NCBI RefSeq assembly: GCF_017591425.1
Contig: NW_024465369.1
Location: forward strand, 29,679,001 to 29,743,000
Reading direction: 5' to 3'
Length of the DNA: 64,000 bases
Origin: Ochotona curzoniae
Taxonomy: Eukaryota > Chordata > Mammalia > Lagomorpha > Ochotonidae
In this document: positions 43,140 through 53,874 of the stretch, one piece after another
How the letters are laid out: the number at the start of each line of letters is the position of its first letter
How positions within the stretch are numbered: position 1 is the stretch's first letter
Translations under genes and position numbers: made by a program
The notes under the pieces: model-generated
What the model was told of the DNA's origin: nothing
The model's input: the letters and a program-made list of their open reading frames with translations, nothing else
Databases searched by the model: none

Positions 43140-43750
43140 CCTACTTCCGTTATGTGCAGCATTCAATAGTGCTGTTGAACATAACAGTTGAAGTCTCACA
43201 CAGCAGTGGAAGTTAAATGGTAATTCAACATTGACCCAGAAGCTTCTGCTGCCTAGGAAACATTTAATGGTGTTTCCCAGGAAGTATCATGACACCATAC
43301 AAAGGGGCATCTGTTTGCAACTCTAACCCTGACAAAGAAGCAGCTCTTCTTGCCAAGGAGAGTAGAATAAATCTCTTCCCTTTGCCCCAGCACACCCCAC
43401 ACCACTGATCCAGCAGAGAATGCTATATACTCTCAATAGACAGAAGGCTGCAGGGTCAACCCAACCAACAAGAGCCACACCAGGGGTTAACAAGAAAAGC
43501 AGGAAGCCAACATTCTGCTGAACATATTGGGAGGGTAACAAAACCTTGAATCCTTTGATAGAGGCTTTACCCTGCACAATCCCTACATACCGTGGTTGTA
43601 CCAACAGCTATGAGTGCAGAAATGAAGAAGCAGCCAACCTTCCAACAGACAGCCTGGGAAAAGAGTAGCTCTGGCTACAGGATCGACCAAGCCAAAGCAA
43701 GACAAGCTTGTACTTGTTTTAGTGGTGTGTAATTGTGGCTAGCAATAGAC
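43140..43750. other. unassigned, GC-richer block
   Basis: 43260-43700 is richer in GC than its flanks. It holds a 93-codon minus-strand frame (43323-43604) with no domain I recognise. It is not a C-SINE. It could be a remnant of an unlisted transposon or LTR, or unique sequence. Confidence 0.4.
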
Positions 43751-43751
43751 T

Positions 43752-43895
43752 AGTATTCCAGCTCTGCCACTATCCCGCTGTGACATTGTGTAAATCATTG
43801 AGCCTCCCAGAAGCTTAGAGGTTTGGTGTGTAAAACAAGCATACAAGATTGTGAGAAATTAAACAAAATGAGTGTAAAGCAGGCATTGGATGAAT
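43752..43895 (+). repeat. MIR, sense
   Basis: TTCCAGCTCTGCCACTATCC, GCTGTGACATTGTGTAAATC, ATTGAGCCTCCCAGAAGC and GTAAAACAAGCATACAAG match the MIR order 'ggctctgccacttactagctgtgtgacc ... taaaatggg'. Diverged. Confidence 0.75.
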
Positions 43896-43900
43896 GGCAG

Positions 43901-43930
43901 CTGCATTTAGTATTCCTGCATTTAGTATTC
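43901..43930 (+). repeat. 15-bp exact tandem duplication
   Basis: CTGCATTTAGTATTC at 43901-43915 is repeated exactly at 43916-43930. A related ATTTAGTATTC occurs again at about 44238-44248, at the end of the L2 fragment. Confidence 0.95.
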
Positions 43931-44094
43931 CTCACATAGGAATCCCTAGGTGGCTGTCTTAATGTACCAGCATGTCCTTTGCTATTAAGAGTCTGGTGTA
44001 AAATTTTGATTCCTATTCCTACCTTGCATATTACCTCTTAAGAGGTGTTATTTCTACCAAGGTGACACATTTTATGTTGTCCTAATCAAATATT

Positions 44095-44250
44095 AGTTAT
44101 AAATGGTTGCTCTGTCTCTCATTCTCTGATTCATGTTCCCTCCACAGTATACACTCTCTGTGGCCAGATCCATGCCTTATTTATCTTTGTTCTGAGACAT
44201 TGTCTTTGTTCTTGTACACAGTAAATGCTCAGTAAACATTTAGTATTCTA
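44095..44250 (+). repeat. L2 LINE 3' end, sense
   Basis: CTGTGGCCAGATCCATGCC, TTATTTATCTTTGTTCTGAG, CAGTAAATGCTCAGTAAAC and ATTT follow the L2 3' end ('gggcagggaccatgtctta', 'gtaggtgctcaataaatgttt'). Confidence 0.65.
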
Positions 44251-44254
44251 CATG

Positions 44255-44922
44255 TGCTTTCTTCTTAATGTCACGCCTCATTTTTATGCATTAGTTGCTG
44301 TGAAGTCGTGCAATCAGAAAAGTGAAGTTATTTATTGTACATACATATTAAGTACAGATGCACATACATGTATGCTTTGTGTAAAGAAAAAAGTAAAAAA
44401 CTTACAAATGCCTGGTTTTGCACACATGCTAATGGTATATGGGAGATACCACTCAGGTTAATTGAAGGAATACCTACAAGTAAGACTTTCAAAATTCTAA
44501 TTCTTAAATTCTAGTAGCCATAAAAATATATGAAGACTCCTCCACTGTGATTTGAAAATAAAACAGTCATTTAAATTGTGTTGCTATTTGGCTGTGTTTG
44601 TCCTGAGAGGTGTTTAATACTGGAAAGTCTAAAGAAATAATTCAAAGCAGTAGGAGGAAGTTGCTCAGTTGTGGTCCAGTTTAGACTTCAGTCTTCACAC
44701 ACAGCAGCTATAAAGCTCTGAAAAATCCATGCATTCCTTTGTTATAGATAACCTGGTCTAAGATGATCTCACTGTTAATTATTTTTTAATAAGGAGCCTC
44801 ATTCCAAGCATGCAGAACCTGTTTGAGCTGCCAACTTAAAATATAGAAGTAATGGAAAGAGCAGTAACATTTCCAAAGCACATGGGATTACCAAACTCCT
44901 GTTCCCTCTTTCAAAAATTCTT
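44255..44922. other. unassigned sequence
   Basis: No gene or named repeat recognised. Confidence 0.5.
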
Positions 44923-44924
44923 AA

Positions 44925-45203
44925 TTATTTAATTTAAAAGGTAGAGTAAGAAACATATTTTGTATCCACTATGTTCACTCCCCAAATGGCCCTCAAGGTC
45001 AGGACAAAGCCCACAGCCATAATTCCATCTGGTGTTCTCCCTGGGTGGCAGGGCTCTCGGTAGTTACGTCTTCACCAACTGCCTTCCCAGGTGCCCTAGC
45101 AAGGAGCTGGGCAAGCAGAATGCTGACACATAAACTGCTGCTGTGATAGGGGATACTGCATCACATGCTGAAGTTTAATCCACTAGGCCATGATTCTCGC
45201 CCC
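44925..45203 (-). repeat. old C-SINE, antisense
   Basis: TTAATTTAAAAGGTAGAGTAAG, GTTCACTCCCCAAATGGC, CATAATTCCATCTGGTG, CTTCCCAGGTGCCC, AAGGAGCTGGGCAAGC and the head TTTAATCCACTAGGCCATGATT with CTCGCCCC. Old, but the antisense A box stays readable. Confidence 0.8.
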
Positions 45204-48190
45204 GCCTCTGTTCATTTAGACTAACTACTGTGTGACTTGCTGAAGATAATAAAGTCATTCTAGCTGTTGAGGATGAGTCCGTGATGTATCACCTCGTTAA
45301 ATATATTCTGATCTTTCTGCTTCTCACTTCTCCCCACTCAGGCATGGATAAGAAGAATAAATTATACCCCCTCATGCTTAGAGGCTGCATAAGAGTTATG
45401 GCTCTTCTGTCTTGCCCAATTATTTTTCTTTTCTCTGATTGTTTTTTAAACTTAAATTTAGAGTACTACTTATGTTCTGTAGCAATAACTTTCACATTCT
45501 TCCGAGCCCAGACTACCCACTAGATCAGTAAGTGATACATTTATATCATTGTCTGACAAGAATGGAGAAAGCCTGTGATGCAGAATTAATAAACAAATTC
45601 CACAAGCAATAGAAATCAAAGCAAATTGAGTAATATTCTTTGAAACACTATTCTGTCATATAAATCTGAAAATACTTTACCCAGAGACTTATACTCATAT
45701 TTTTTTCAAATCTACTTAATCCTAAAAATGATTTTACCACATTCAGTGATCCATAAATATTCCATTTGTACATTGTTGAGAATTATTGGATGTACATGTT
45801 TTTAACTTGGTGTTTAACACTAGCAGGGAGATTAATGACAATCCTAGCTAGATCTGAAATCTAGATTGTCAGCTTAAACAACACTCACGCCTAAGGCAGA
45901 CTGACATGTGTTGTAGCTCTGTAACATAGCTCAGATACCAGAAATTAATTCAGTGGACTGAAGTGTGTATTGAAAACTTCAGGGGCAACAAACTGAAGAA
46001 ATAAATCTTAAGCATCTAACTGAATTCAAAGTACTGTAATTTGTTTCTGAACCACAAGTAATAATGACTAAGCTTGATTATGTGGTCTTACAAAACAAAA
46101 GTTTTGGATGTAAAATTTAACATATCTTGGCATAAAAATAGAAATGATAAATCACATGGAAGTTCAAGACCATCTCCTAACTAGGAAGCTAAAAAACATA
46201 TTTAGGACATTGGAGTATATTTTAGAGGATAATAGGAGAATCCTTTTGAAATTAATAGTTGCTAAATATTTTTTCTCATAATTTCTCAGGGTGGTACAGG
46301 TGGGAAGTTAACATCCTCAAGTTTGTTTCTCAGTTATACATATGTGTAAAGTGGCCTGAGTAGATTGCAGCTTTTGTGTTCCGTGTTAAATTCTAGCAAA
46401 TCTGTCGTTACAACTGGTTCTGTAATGTCTAGTTCCTGTGAAAGTTGTCAGTATAGGCCAAAAGACTTTGAAATGATTGACCAAATGGCAACAAGCTTAT
46501 TTGAATACCCAGTTGGAAAAAAAAAAAAGGTACTGATGTACACATACAACCATCTTCTTGTTAATGATACACTACTCAATTTAGTATTGTCAAAATATTC
46601 CATATATTGGACCAGCCACGCTAGACAGCCTCCCTCCTGATAACACAGCCTGTGACTTCATCATAGTAGATAATAGAACATCTACTACCTTCGGAGACCC
46701 CAACTCTCACCCTCTTCATATGTTGTAGAATGTTAGACTGTCAAAGACAGAATGGAACTCTAGACAGAATACCACTTAATAATATTTGTCCTGCACATAA
46801 CTTGTAATTTCCCTATTCTGTGGCCCCCTTTATCACACCTAATCCCATGTTATAGCAGTGTGTAGTTTCATTTTTGGTAAGTTAATCAGTCTTAGTTCTC
46901 TCCTTTTGTTGGAATTCTTGAAAATAATCACAATTAATGTTAGAGCAAACAGCAGAAACATGCAAAGTAGCAGCAATAATTGTAAGTTTATCATTAATTG
47001 TTGGGACAGAGGTTTCAATGACCAAAATCTAGCAGTTCCTCAAATCTGAGTCCTCTGCTAGAATATCTGATTGCTCAAAATTTTCAAACCCAGCTGTCTA
47101 CCACACACCTCTGTTTGAATATACCATGCATGAAACCAAAATACATCTTCCTTCACTTCCTTGTAACCACATTTCAATTGCCCAATTCAGTCTGTCTCAG
47201 AGAAGGGTAGCAATTTAAGAACATTTTCTGCTGCCATCGGCCTTTATCACATCCTTTTGAATTTGCTGTTTTCCATTTCCTATTTTTTTCCTTTGGCAGA
47301 AGTTGAACTATATTTTCTTCTCTCTGATATCTGTCACCCCTAGCACTTATATTTCTCCAATGTATTAGAGAAATTATGAATGGATTCATTTAGGTTCTGA
47401 TGTCCTCCACAATCCAAGCACAACATTTATTAGGCAAGTGCCAAAACTGAGTATTTATTGAGTGAATATTGTCAAATTTGGTACAGATTACTCACTATAA
47501 TGAGTTTTTACTTCGCTGCAGCAACAATTAACTTTACTATGTCTAATCCAGTATAAATCACCAACTTCACATATACCAATTCAATGGCTGAGTGATTGTC
47601 ATTATTCTTGTTTCTGATGCCTTTTTCTTTCCAATTACATGCTTGAACTAGAAGATACTGAAGTACAATTCTTTCCTTATATCGAAATGCTTTAAATTTA
47701 AGTTCCTAAAATTTTAAGGCAAAGACACATGAATGAGGACTGAGAATGTTATTAACATTTTCCAAGAAAATTTGACTGCACTATGTACAATTCTAAATGA
47801 AAAAGTTAGATCCATAAAACTGCTTTTTAAAATTAATGATTATTTTCCTAAACTGTTATAAACAATACTTACGTTGTTGCTTTCTCTCTTCGTTTGCTGG
47901 CTAATAATTATTATGAAAAATCTAATATCTTGTGTTTTGAACTTGGGTACAAGTTTGAAACAGGAAACAAAAAATAAGAAATATAAGATGTATGTATTCG
48001 AACAGCTTATATTGTGAAATTGGCTTGGAAGCTTTAATTAGAGAAAATCTGGGTCCGTCTCATGTACTTTTGGATTATTTAACAGTGTGTAAGTATACGT
48101 GTGTGTTTGTATCAATGGCATTTTCAGCAGTTGTTTTGTTGTCTCTTTTGTACCAAAATGTAATACAAGCACTATAGATTCATTCAGTGC

Positions 48191-48243
48191 ATATAATGAT
48201 TCATATAATGAGTCAAATAATGAGAAGTCATATAATGAGAAGT
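48191..48243 (+). repeat. degenerate 12-14-bp tandem array
   Basis: About four units built on ATATAATGA: ATATAATGATTC, ATATAATGAGTCA, AATAATGAGAAGTC and ATATAATGAGAAGT. The last two are nearly identical. Confidence 0.85.
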
Positions 48244-48859
48244 ATTTGACAAGTAACCAGTCTGGAAAAACTTAAAATATTTATATCCTATTGGATAAAA
48301 ATGCTAAAATTTTACTAAATAAGTCACAATTGGATCTTTGGAAATTGGTGGTATGCATATTAGAAAATTTCTTCTAGGTCAAATATTTATTTAACGTATT
48401 ATTTCTCCAACTCTCTCTCGGTGACCTTGATTCCTGAAATAATCACAAAAGTTGTATAGAAGTCAGGTATGGCAAAATAATAATTTATATAGACTGTGAA
48501 CAGTTGATGTAAATATTGAGATTTTCAAATGTGCTTGGCTATGCCGTTTTTGTTCTATGATAGAATCAGACAAACAAGTGTAAAGACATCGTTTTAATCC
48601 AAGCACCTGAGCAATAAGTGGTTTCATATTTCTTGCTTCAGTGTGAGTGTCTTCTCTGGTAGACACTCGAGTGCACTTAGTGGACATCCCTACCAGATAC
48701 CAGAAGCTGAGTTTTAGTGCATTCCTTCTTCCCATTTCCCAAAGTGGAGAAAGACATTTTAATCCTACGCTTGAGCCAGAGCCCTGGTTGTTCTTCCTAA
48801 TTACTCAGTGCTGGTAGAGATGATTCCCCAACTCCAGACCTGATTTGTACTCAATTTCC

Positions 48860-48884
48860 TTTTTTTTTTTTTTTTTTTTTTTTT
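48860..48884 (+). repeat. poly-T run (T25)
   Basis: Twenty-five consecutive T. No C-SINE or LINE follows on the right (GCACCAGTGCCAGCATGC). It may be the antisense tail of an unrecognised retroposed sequence or an expanded mononucleotide run. Confidence 0.9.
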
Positions 48885-49194
48885 GCACCAGTGCCAGCAT
48901 GCTTGTCTTGGTTTGCATCTGCCCTTCCCAACAATTATTTCCTAGAAATAATTCTTGACATTGTATATTTCACTGGCCCAACTCTAAGTAGAAGGTATAT
49001 CTATTGTAAACTTGGTGATGTCCCATAAAAATTGAGGCCTCTTTTTGAAGAATGTCAATTTTTATGCAGCATGCTAAGGAAGTGGATTTTGTGACTTGAG
49101 CATTTAAGGCTCTGTGTTGTCATAGCCGTAGCTGGAGATGCAAACCCTGGACGTTATTAAAGGATGCTGCCTCTGCTTGCTTATGTGCCCTCTC

Positions 49195-49280
49195 ATTGTG
49201 CTTTGTCTCTCCACTTTATGAAAATGGGAATAATGATGTTTACCACAGTGTGTACTTGGAGTGTGCTTTAATGATCACAA
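49195..49280 (+). repeat. MIR core fragment, sense
   Basis: TATGAAAATGGGAATAATGATG, TTTACCACAGTGTG and GTGCTTTAATGATCAC match 'tgtaaaatggggataataat.tacctacc ... gaggattaaatga'. Short but typical. Confidence 0.6.
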
Positions 49281-49284
49281 ACAG

Positions 49285-50728
49285 TCTGATATTGAAGGGA
49301 AGGGGATTCAGTGAAGTCAAGTTGAAGGAACTTTCAGCAGATGGAATAAGCCTGCTGTTCTCTCGGGTTGTAAAAATATCTTGAGAGAAAATTTGATTAT
49401 TGTGATTTGGCTTTGGGCCTCAGGGGCGTGAGTATTGTCCCTATCCTAATGACTTACTTACTATTTCTAGAATAATTTGTGAAGGGACCATGAGAATTAA
49501 TATCTGTGAAGAATCTTTCAGAATACCAGTGATAAGGTTCTCCTCCAGCTTCCCTTCAGTTTGCCTGAGAGTCTCACTATGGCCAAAGGCGCTGGCTACA
49601 CATCTGCTAGCAGAATAGCCACCTTTAAGTTACTAAATGTAGGTTACTCTGCAACTGACATTTGCTTTATCTTATTACGTGGTTCTTATATAACTGCAGC
49701 GTGACTGCTACTTTGCGAACAGTGAATGTATGTTTACATTGCAAGATGAGCATTGTTCCCGAACATTTAAGAAGTGAAAACCTGTGCAGTGTGAATTGAT
49801 GAATTTAGCTAATGAGGATGCACTTTCTGAATTTTCCTCATCACGTTTTTTTTCCTAGCACATTTACAAATCTGATAAATCACCTTTGAAGAATTGCTCC
49901 TGATAGTTTGTCATTGCTAATGTAATTTGTACTCTTCAGATTTGTGTTTGATCAACACAAGTGAGAAGAGAAGAAATGTTATAATCTCTGGGATTCCTCA
50001 TAGCGCAATGGAGATTAACTCCTCAATGCAAGGTAGACAGTCACCAGAATCACTTGGCTTACAAAACAGATTAATTGAATGAGTAGGAAAATGCTCCTTT
50101 AAATCTGGGAAGCAATGTTGTTACCCTCTTATCCTTCAATTACAATGTGTGAAATCTTGTTAGTGTTTTATTAAAGATGTTTTATAGCTCTTTGTATTTC
50201 ATTAAACCCTGTAACATACTATGACAAGTGCTGAGCTGCCGCTTGAGTTACTCTACAGAAAAGCTCATTATGGAGCAGTATTAACTCCATCTGGCCTCGG
50301 GAAGACCAATCTATGCAGACTCATTTCTTCAGCCTCAGGAATGTTCTGTATGCTTAGAATGCCATCCATCCCATCCAATGTACTTCTAACCCAGAGTTTC
50401 AGAGCAAAGTTTCTTGTTCAAGTTATTGCTAACTGGTGAGCCTCTATCAGTCTATGTGAATAGAAGTTATCCTGTGTACTGTAAGAGTTTGGCAACATTT
50501 TTAGACTGTAGGTGCCAGAAGCAAATTCCTCTGCCAAGTATCAATAAGAAATGTATCCAGACATTGCCTGGTATTACCTGGGGCACAGTATTGGCCTTGA
50601 CTAACAATCATTGTGTAATGGTGCTCTTATTTAGGATGGTAAAGCTAGGGGTACAAGTATCAGGTGCTTCAACAGTTTTCATCTATAGGCTTGTGCTAAT
50701 CAAATGAGAATTGAAACAATAGATTAAC
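49285..50728. other. C-SINE-free unassigned sequence
   Basis: Second part of the SINE-free interval. No gene recognised. Frames at 50221-50439 and 50414-50707 (+) overlap, are short and have no domain. Confidence 0.5.
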
Positions 50729-51035
50729 AGGACCTGGCACCATAGTCTGGTGGCTATATCCTTGCTTTGCATGCCCAGGTTCCCATGTGAGCACAGGTTT
50801 GTGTCCCATCCAGCTTCTTCTTTTGGCCTAGGAAAGCAGTAGAGAACTGCCCAAAGCTTTGGGATCCTTCACCTATGTAGGAGACCTAGATGAAGCTCCT
50901 GGTCCTTGGGTTTGGATTGGCTAAACTCTGGCCATTGCAGCCACTTGGGAAGTGAACCAGCAGACAGAAAATCTTTCTTTCTGTCTCTCCTTCTTTCTGT
51001 AAATATGCCTTTACAAGAAAAATGAATAACTTTTA
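50729..51035 (+). repeat. C-SINE, sense, full length
   Basis: AGGACCTGGCACCATAGTCTG, ATGCCCAGGTTCCCATG, GGCCTAGGAAAGCAGTAG, GCCCAAAGCTTTGGGATCC, CCATTGCAGCCACTTGGG and ATATGCCTTTACAAGAAAAATG. The B box region is eroded (AGGTTTGTGTCC). Medium age. Confidence 0.92.
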
Positions 51036-51039
51036 GCAA

Positions 51040-51645
51040 CATATAAAAAAGGATAAATTAGCGATTTTTAAAGTAAAATCCATAAAACAGCATCTTCTAG
51101 GTTCTGGATTCAATACTGCCACATAAAGCTACACCATGAGATAATTTAAGGTCAAGGATAAGTTTCAGAACATGGATCCTCTACATCTCTCTCCATCTCA
51201 GTCAGCTAAGTAAAAGAAAGTAAAAAAATCCTTTCAGTAGTGAAAGAAAATTTCGTCAAGCACTAAAAATCGTCTGTATTCTTCATTGCTTTGTGTGTGT
51301 GTGTCAGTTATTTGCCCATCCACATGAGAACATCTAAATACTTGCCTATGAGTCATCTAAATATTTGCCTGTGCATACACTTTTTGTTGTGTATAAATAG
51401 CTTGTTTAGTAATTCTGTAGGTAAGCCACAATTGTGTTTGCTTTTTTGTTTTTCTAAAACTGTTTTGGAGCAGTCTCACAAAAAAATTTAAAACGTGATG
51501 TGGCAATGTTCCATATATCCCTGTATTCATCCAAGCAAGGCCTCCTCCATTCTCAATGCTTCACTGTGCCTAATGTTGCAACATGAAAACTAGGTATGAC
51601 ATATCCTCCAATTATTCACTTACTATCTCCCCACATTGACCTCGC
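51040..51645. other. unassigned sequence
   Basis: No gene. Short TG run at about 51293-51304. Confidence 0.5.
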
Positions 51646-51649
51646 CAAA

Positions 51650-52210
51650 AAAACATCTGCACTGTTGTTGCAGCCTCATTCAAAATAACCACCAAATGAA
51701 AACACTCTAATTGTCCTTCAACTGCCGAATGGGTATTCAAAAACAGTATGTAGACACAATGAAATGTTACGGAGACATTAAAAAGGAATTGACCTTGTCA
51801 TCTAAATCAACATGGATGGGACTGGAAGCCTTTTTATTAAGAAAAACAAACCATACAAGTATCACATGATTTTATTCATAAGCAGAGTTTTTTGTTTTGT
51901 TAAATCTTGTGAAAGTTAAAATGTATAATTGCGGTTACCAGAGGATAGAAATTCGGATGAGGGATTAGGAAAGACTGGTTGATTGGTGATTTCAGGTTAT
52001 AGCTGAACAGGAATCAAACAACCTAGACAAATTATATTAATTTGCTATTTATTCCTCTATTATACAACAGGGTTTTTGAATGTTTTCACTGTAAAGAAAT
52101 AATGAATGTTAGGAAATATAAAAAAGAATTGCCCTTATGGGATATTATACAGTATACACATAGAAAGAAACATATGCTACCTCATCAGTACTTACAATTT
52201 TATATGGTTT
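51650..52210 (+). repeat. L1MA-type LINE-1 3' end, sense
   Basis: ACATCTGCACTGTTGTTGCAG, CATTCAAAATAACCACC, AATGAAATGTTACGGAGAC, AAAAAGGAATTGACCTTGTC, AACATGGATGGGACTGG, GTTACCAGAGGATAG, TTTTTGAATGTTTTCACTG and CCCTTATGGGATATTATAC. The blocks follow L1MA-class 3' UTR order almost completely. The fragment at 35055 is the last part of the same kind of element. Confidence 0.9.
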
Positions 52211-52214
52211 AATT

Positions 52215-53050
52215 TTTAACATTTTAAGTTTTGGACCTTGGCTTTCAGAGTTTTAATTTTGGTGTTCAAATTGTAATGTAAAGAAATATAATTGTGAGAA
52301 GTGCGAGGAAAAGTCTTGCCTTCTCCATGGTAATTATCAAGTAAGCATTGGTTTATATAGGATGGAAATCTAAATACTTAACAATTGTTGATTCTCTAAC
52401 ACTAACAAATAAGAATGACTGCATAGCCCTGAAGATCTCAGTGGAAATTTGGATCCTCTTGCCTTGTGGAGAAGTGATGTGATAATGTCTACTAATCTCA
52501 TTTCCTGTTTTCTTTTGTATGTCATATTTTGTATTTCTAGCTCTAAGTTAGAGGCATAAAGCTTTATGAGCATGTTACAATTCCAATATGTATTCTTGGC
52601 ACTGTTACTGAGTTTGTAGTTGGATGCATTGTGGTATTTTAAAAAATACTCCAGACTAAATAATGCATTTGAAAAGTGTTTACTTGAAATTTTTGGAAGA
52701 AGCTTCATGTTCTTCCTCTCTGGATCAGTTTTCCATTTCCTCTTCTCACAGACTTCTTCCCTAACAACCCTCACCCTTGCAATCGTTCATTGAGTGATGA
52801 TACCGCTATTAATCAGGCTGCTAGTTCCATTGTCAAATCCTAGGATTTCAAACGTTATTTCCCAATTTTACTTAAAAGTATACAATGCACTAAGAAAACC
52901 TAGTACTGTAATGATAGGGGAAAGCTTTGGTTCATATCCCATAGTCTACCACAAGTACACAGCCTCCCTTTCCTTCTTGCGTTTTAGCATGAGACTTGCA
53001 ATCCAAGAAGAGAACAAGCCTACCCCATTTGAGATGCATCATACTACAGT
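52215..53050. other. unassigned sequence with a 134-codon minus-strand frame
   Basis: No named repeat. The minus-strand frame at 52370-52774 is the longest outside recognised repeats (134 codons; it includes LELEIQNMTYKRKQEMRL). It has no domain, signal peptide or clear splice signals, so it is probably chance in AT-rich DNA. Confidence 0.4.
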
Positions 53051-53059
53051 GAAATAGAA

Positions 53060-53272
53060 CCTCCTACTCTAGGTATGAAGCCAGCTGTGTCATGCACTTG
53101 AGTGACTTTAGGCAAGTCTAATCCCCGTACTTAAATCTCTTATGTGTACAATGGAGATAATCTTTAAGTAATTACCTGTAATTTTGTATTAAAAATGAGA
53201 TTTCTAATAATTCTCCAGCATGTATCAGCATGCCTGGCATATCATAAATGCTGCTCAAGGATTTGTTACGTA
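53060..53272 (+). repeat. MIR, sense
   Basis: CCAGCTGTGTCATGCACTTG, GTGACTTTAGGCAAGTC, TTATGTGTACAATGGAGATAAT, GTATCAGCATGCCTGGC, ATATCATAAATGCTGC. Nearly full length in MIR order, through 'gcctggcacatagtaaatgct'. Confidence 0.75.
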
Positions 53273-53274
53273 AA

Positions 53275-53634
53275 TAAGTCTTGCAGTGACGGAAATTTTA
53301 TTTTTTCCATATAAAAATGGCCAGAAGGCACTTAATGCTTCTAAACTAAAAGTATGGATTAAGGGAATCACATTATTTAAATGGAATAATTCTTCAAAAC
53401 TTTTGTGTAATTCTGTTAATTTTGTTGCGATAATTTCTTAAACTTCAGTGAAGGCTTATTTTAAAAAATGAACTGAAAACAACCAAGAGAGTGTGTTTGT
53501 ATGTATGCCTGTGTATATCAGAGAAGGCATTGTGAGAGGGAAATGGAAAATGAATTGGAATGTAGATTTTGAAGTATGTTGTGGTGAGCTGTAAAGAGGT
53601 GAATTACAGTTGTAGGTGTTTGATGTAGGTTGTT
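53275..53634. other. unassigned sequence
   Basis: Nothing recognised. Confidence 0.5.
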
Positions 53635-53636
53635 AA

Positions 53637-53872
53637 GTCCCCCCTTGGCATATAGCCATCCCATATCAGACTACTACTTCTCACCCAAATTGCTTGGGTC
53701 TCTGCCATGCATGTGGGAGACCCAAATGCAGTTCCCCACTCCTAGTTTACCCTGGACCAGGTCTTTGTATTTGTGGCGTAAACTGTCAAAAACAAAAAGC
53801 AGTTTCTCTCTTGTTGACTCTCACTCTCTCTCAGTGTATGTTCCTCTCCACCTTTCAATAAAATGAAAATAT
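53637..53872 (+). repeat. old C-SINE, sense, lacking head
   Basis: GGCATATAGCCATCCCATATC, AATTGCTTGGGTCTCTGCC, TGTGGGAGACCCAAATGCAG, CCCTGGACCAGGTC, TCTCTCTCAGTGTATG and CCTTTCAATAAAATGAAAAT. The head is deleted and the body is shortened. Confidence 0.75.
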
Positions 53873-53874
53873 AT

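Larger units (their letters stand above)
45205..49190. other. C-SINE-free unassigned sequence
   Basis: This is the main part of the longest C-SINE-free stretch in the window (45.2-50.7 kb). I see no gene, C-SINE or clear LINE. It holds a T25 run (48860-48884) and a degenerate short tandem array (48191-48243). Frames are short; the 91-codon frame at 46365-46640 has no domain. Confidence 0.5.

Noticed and set aside
48191..48243. CRISPR-like short repeat array
   Set aside because: Units are tandem without spacers, degenerate, and in a mammalian genome; ordinary slippage explains it.
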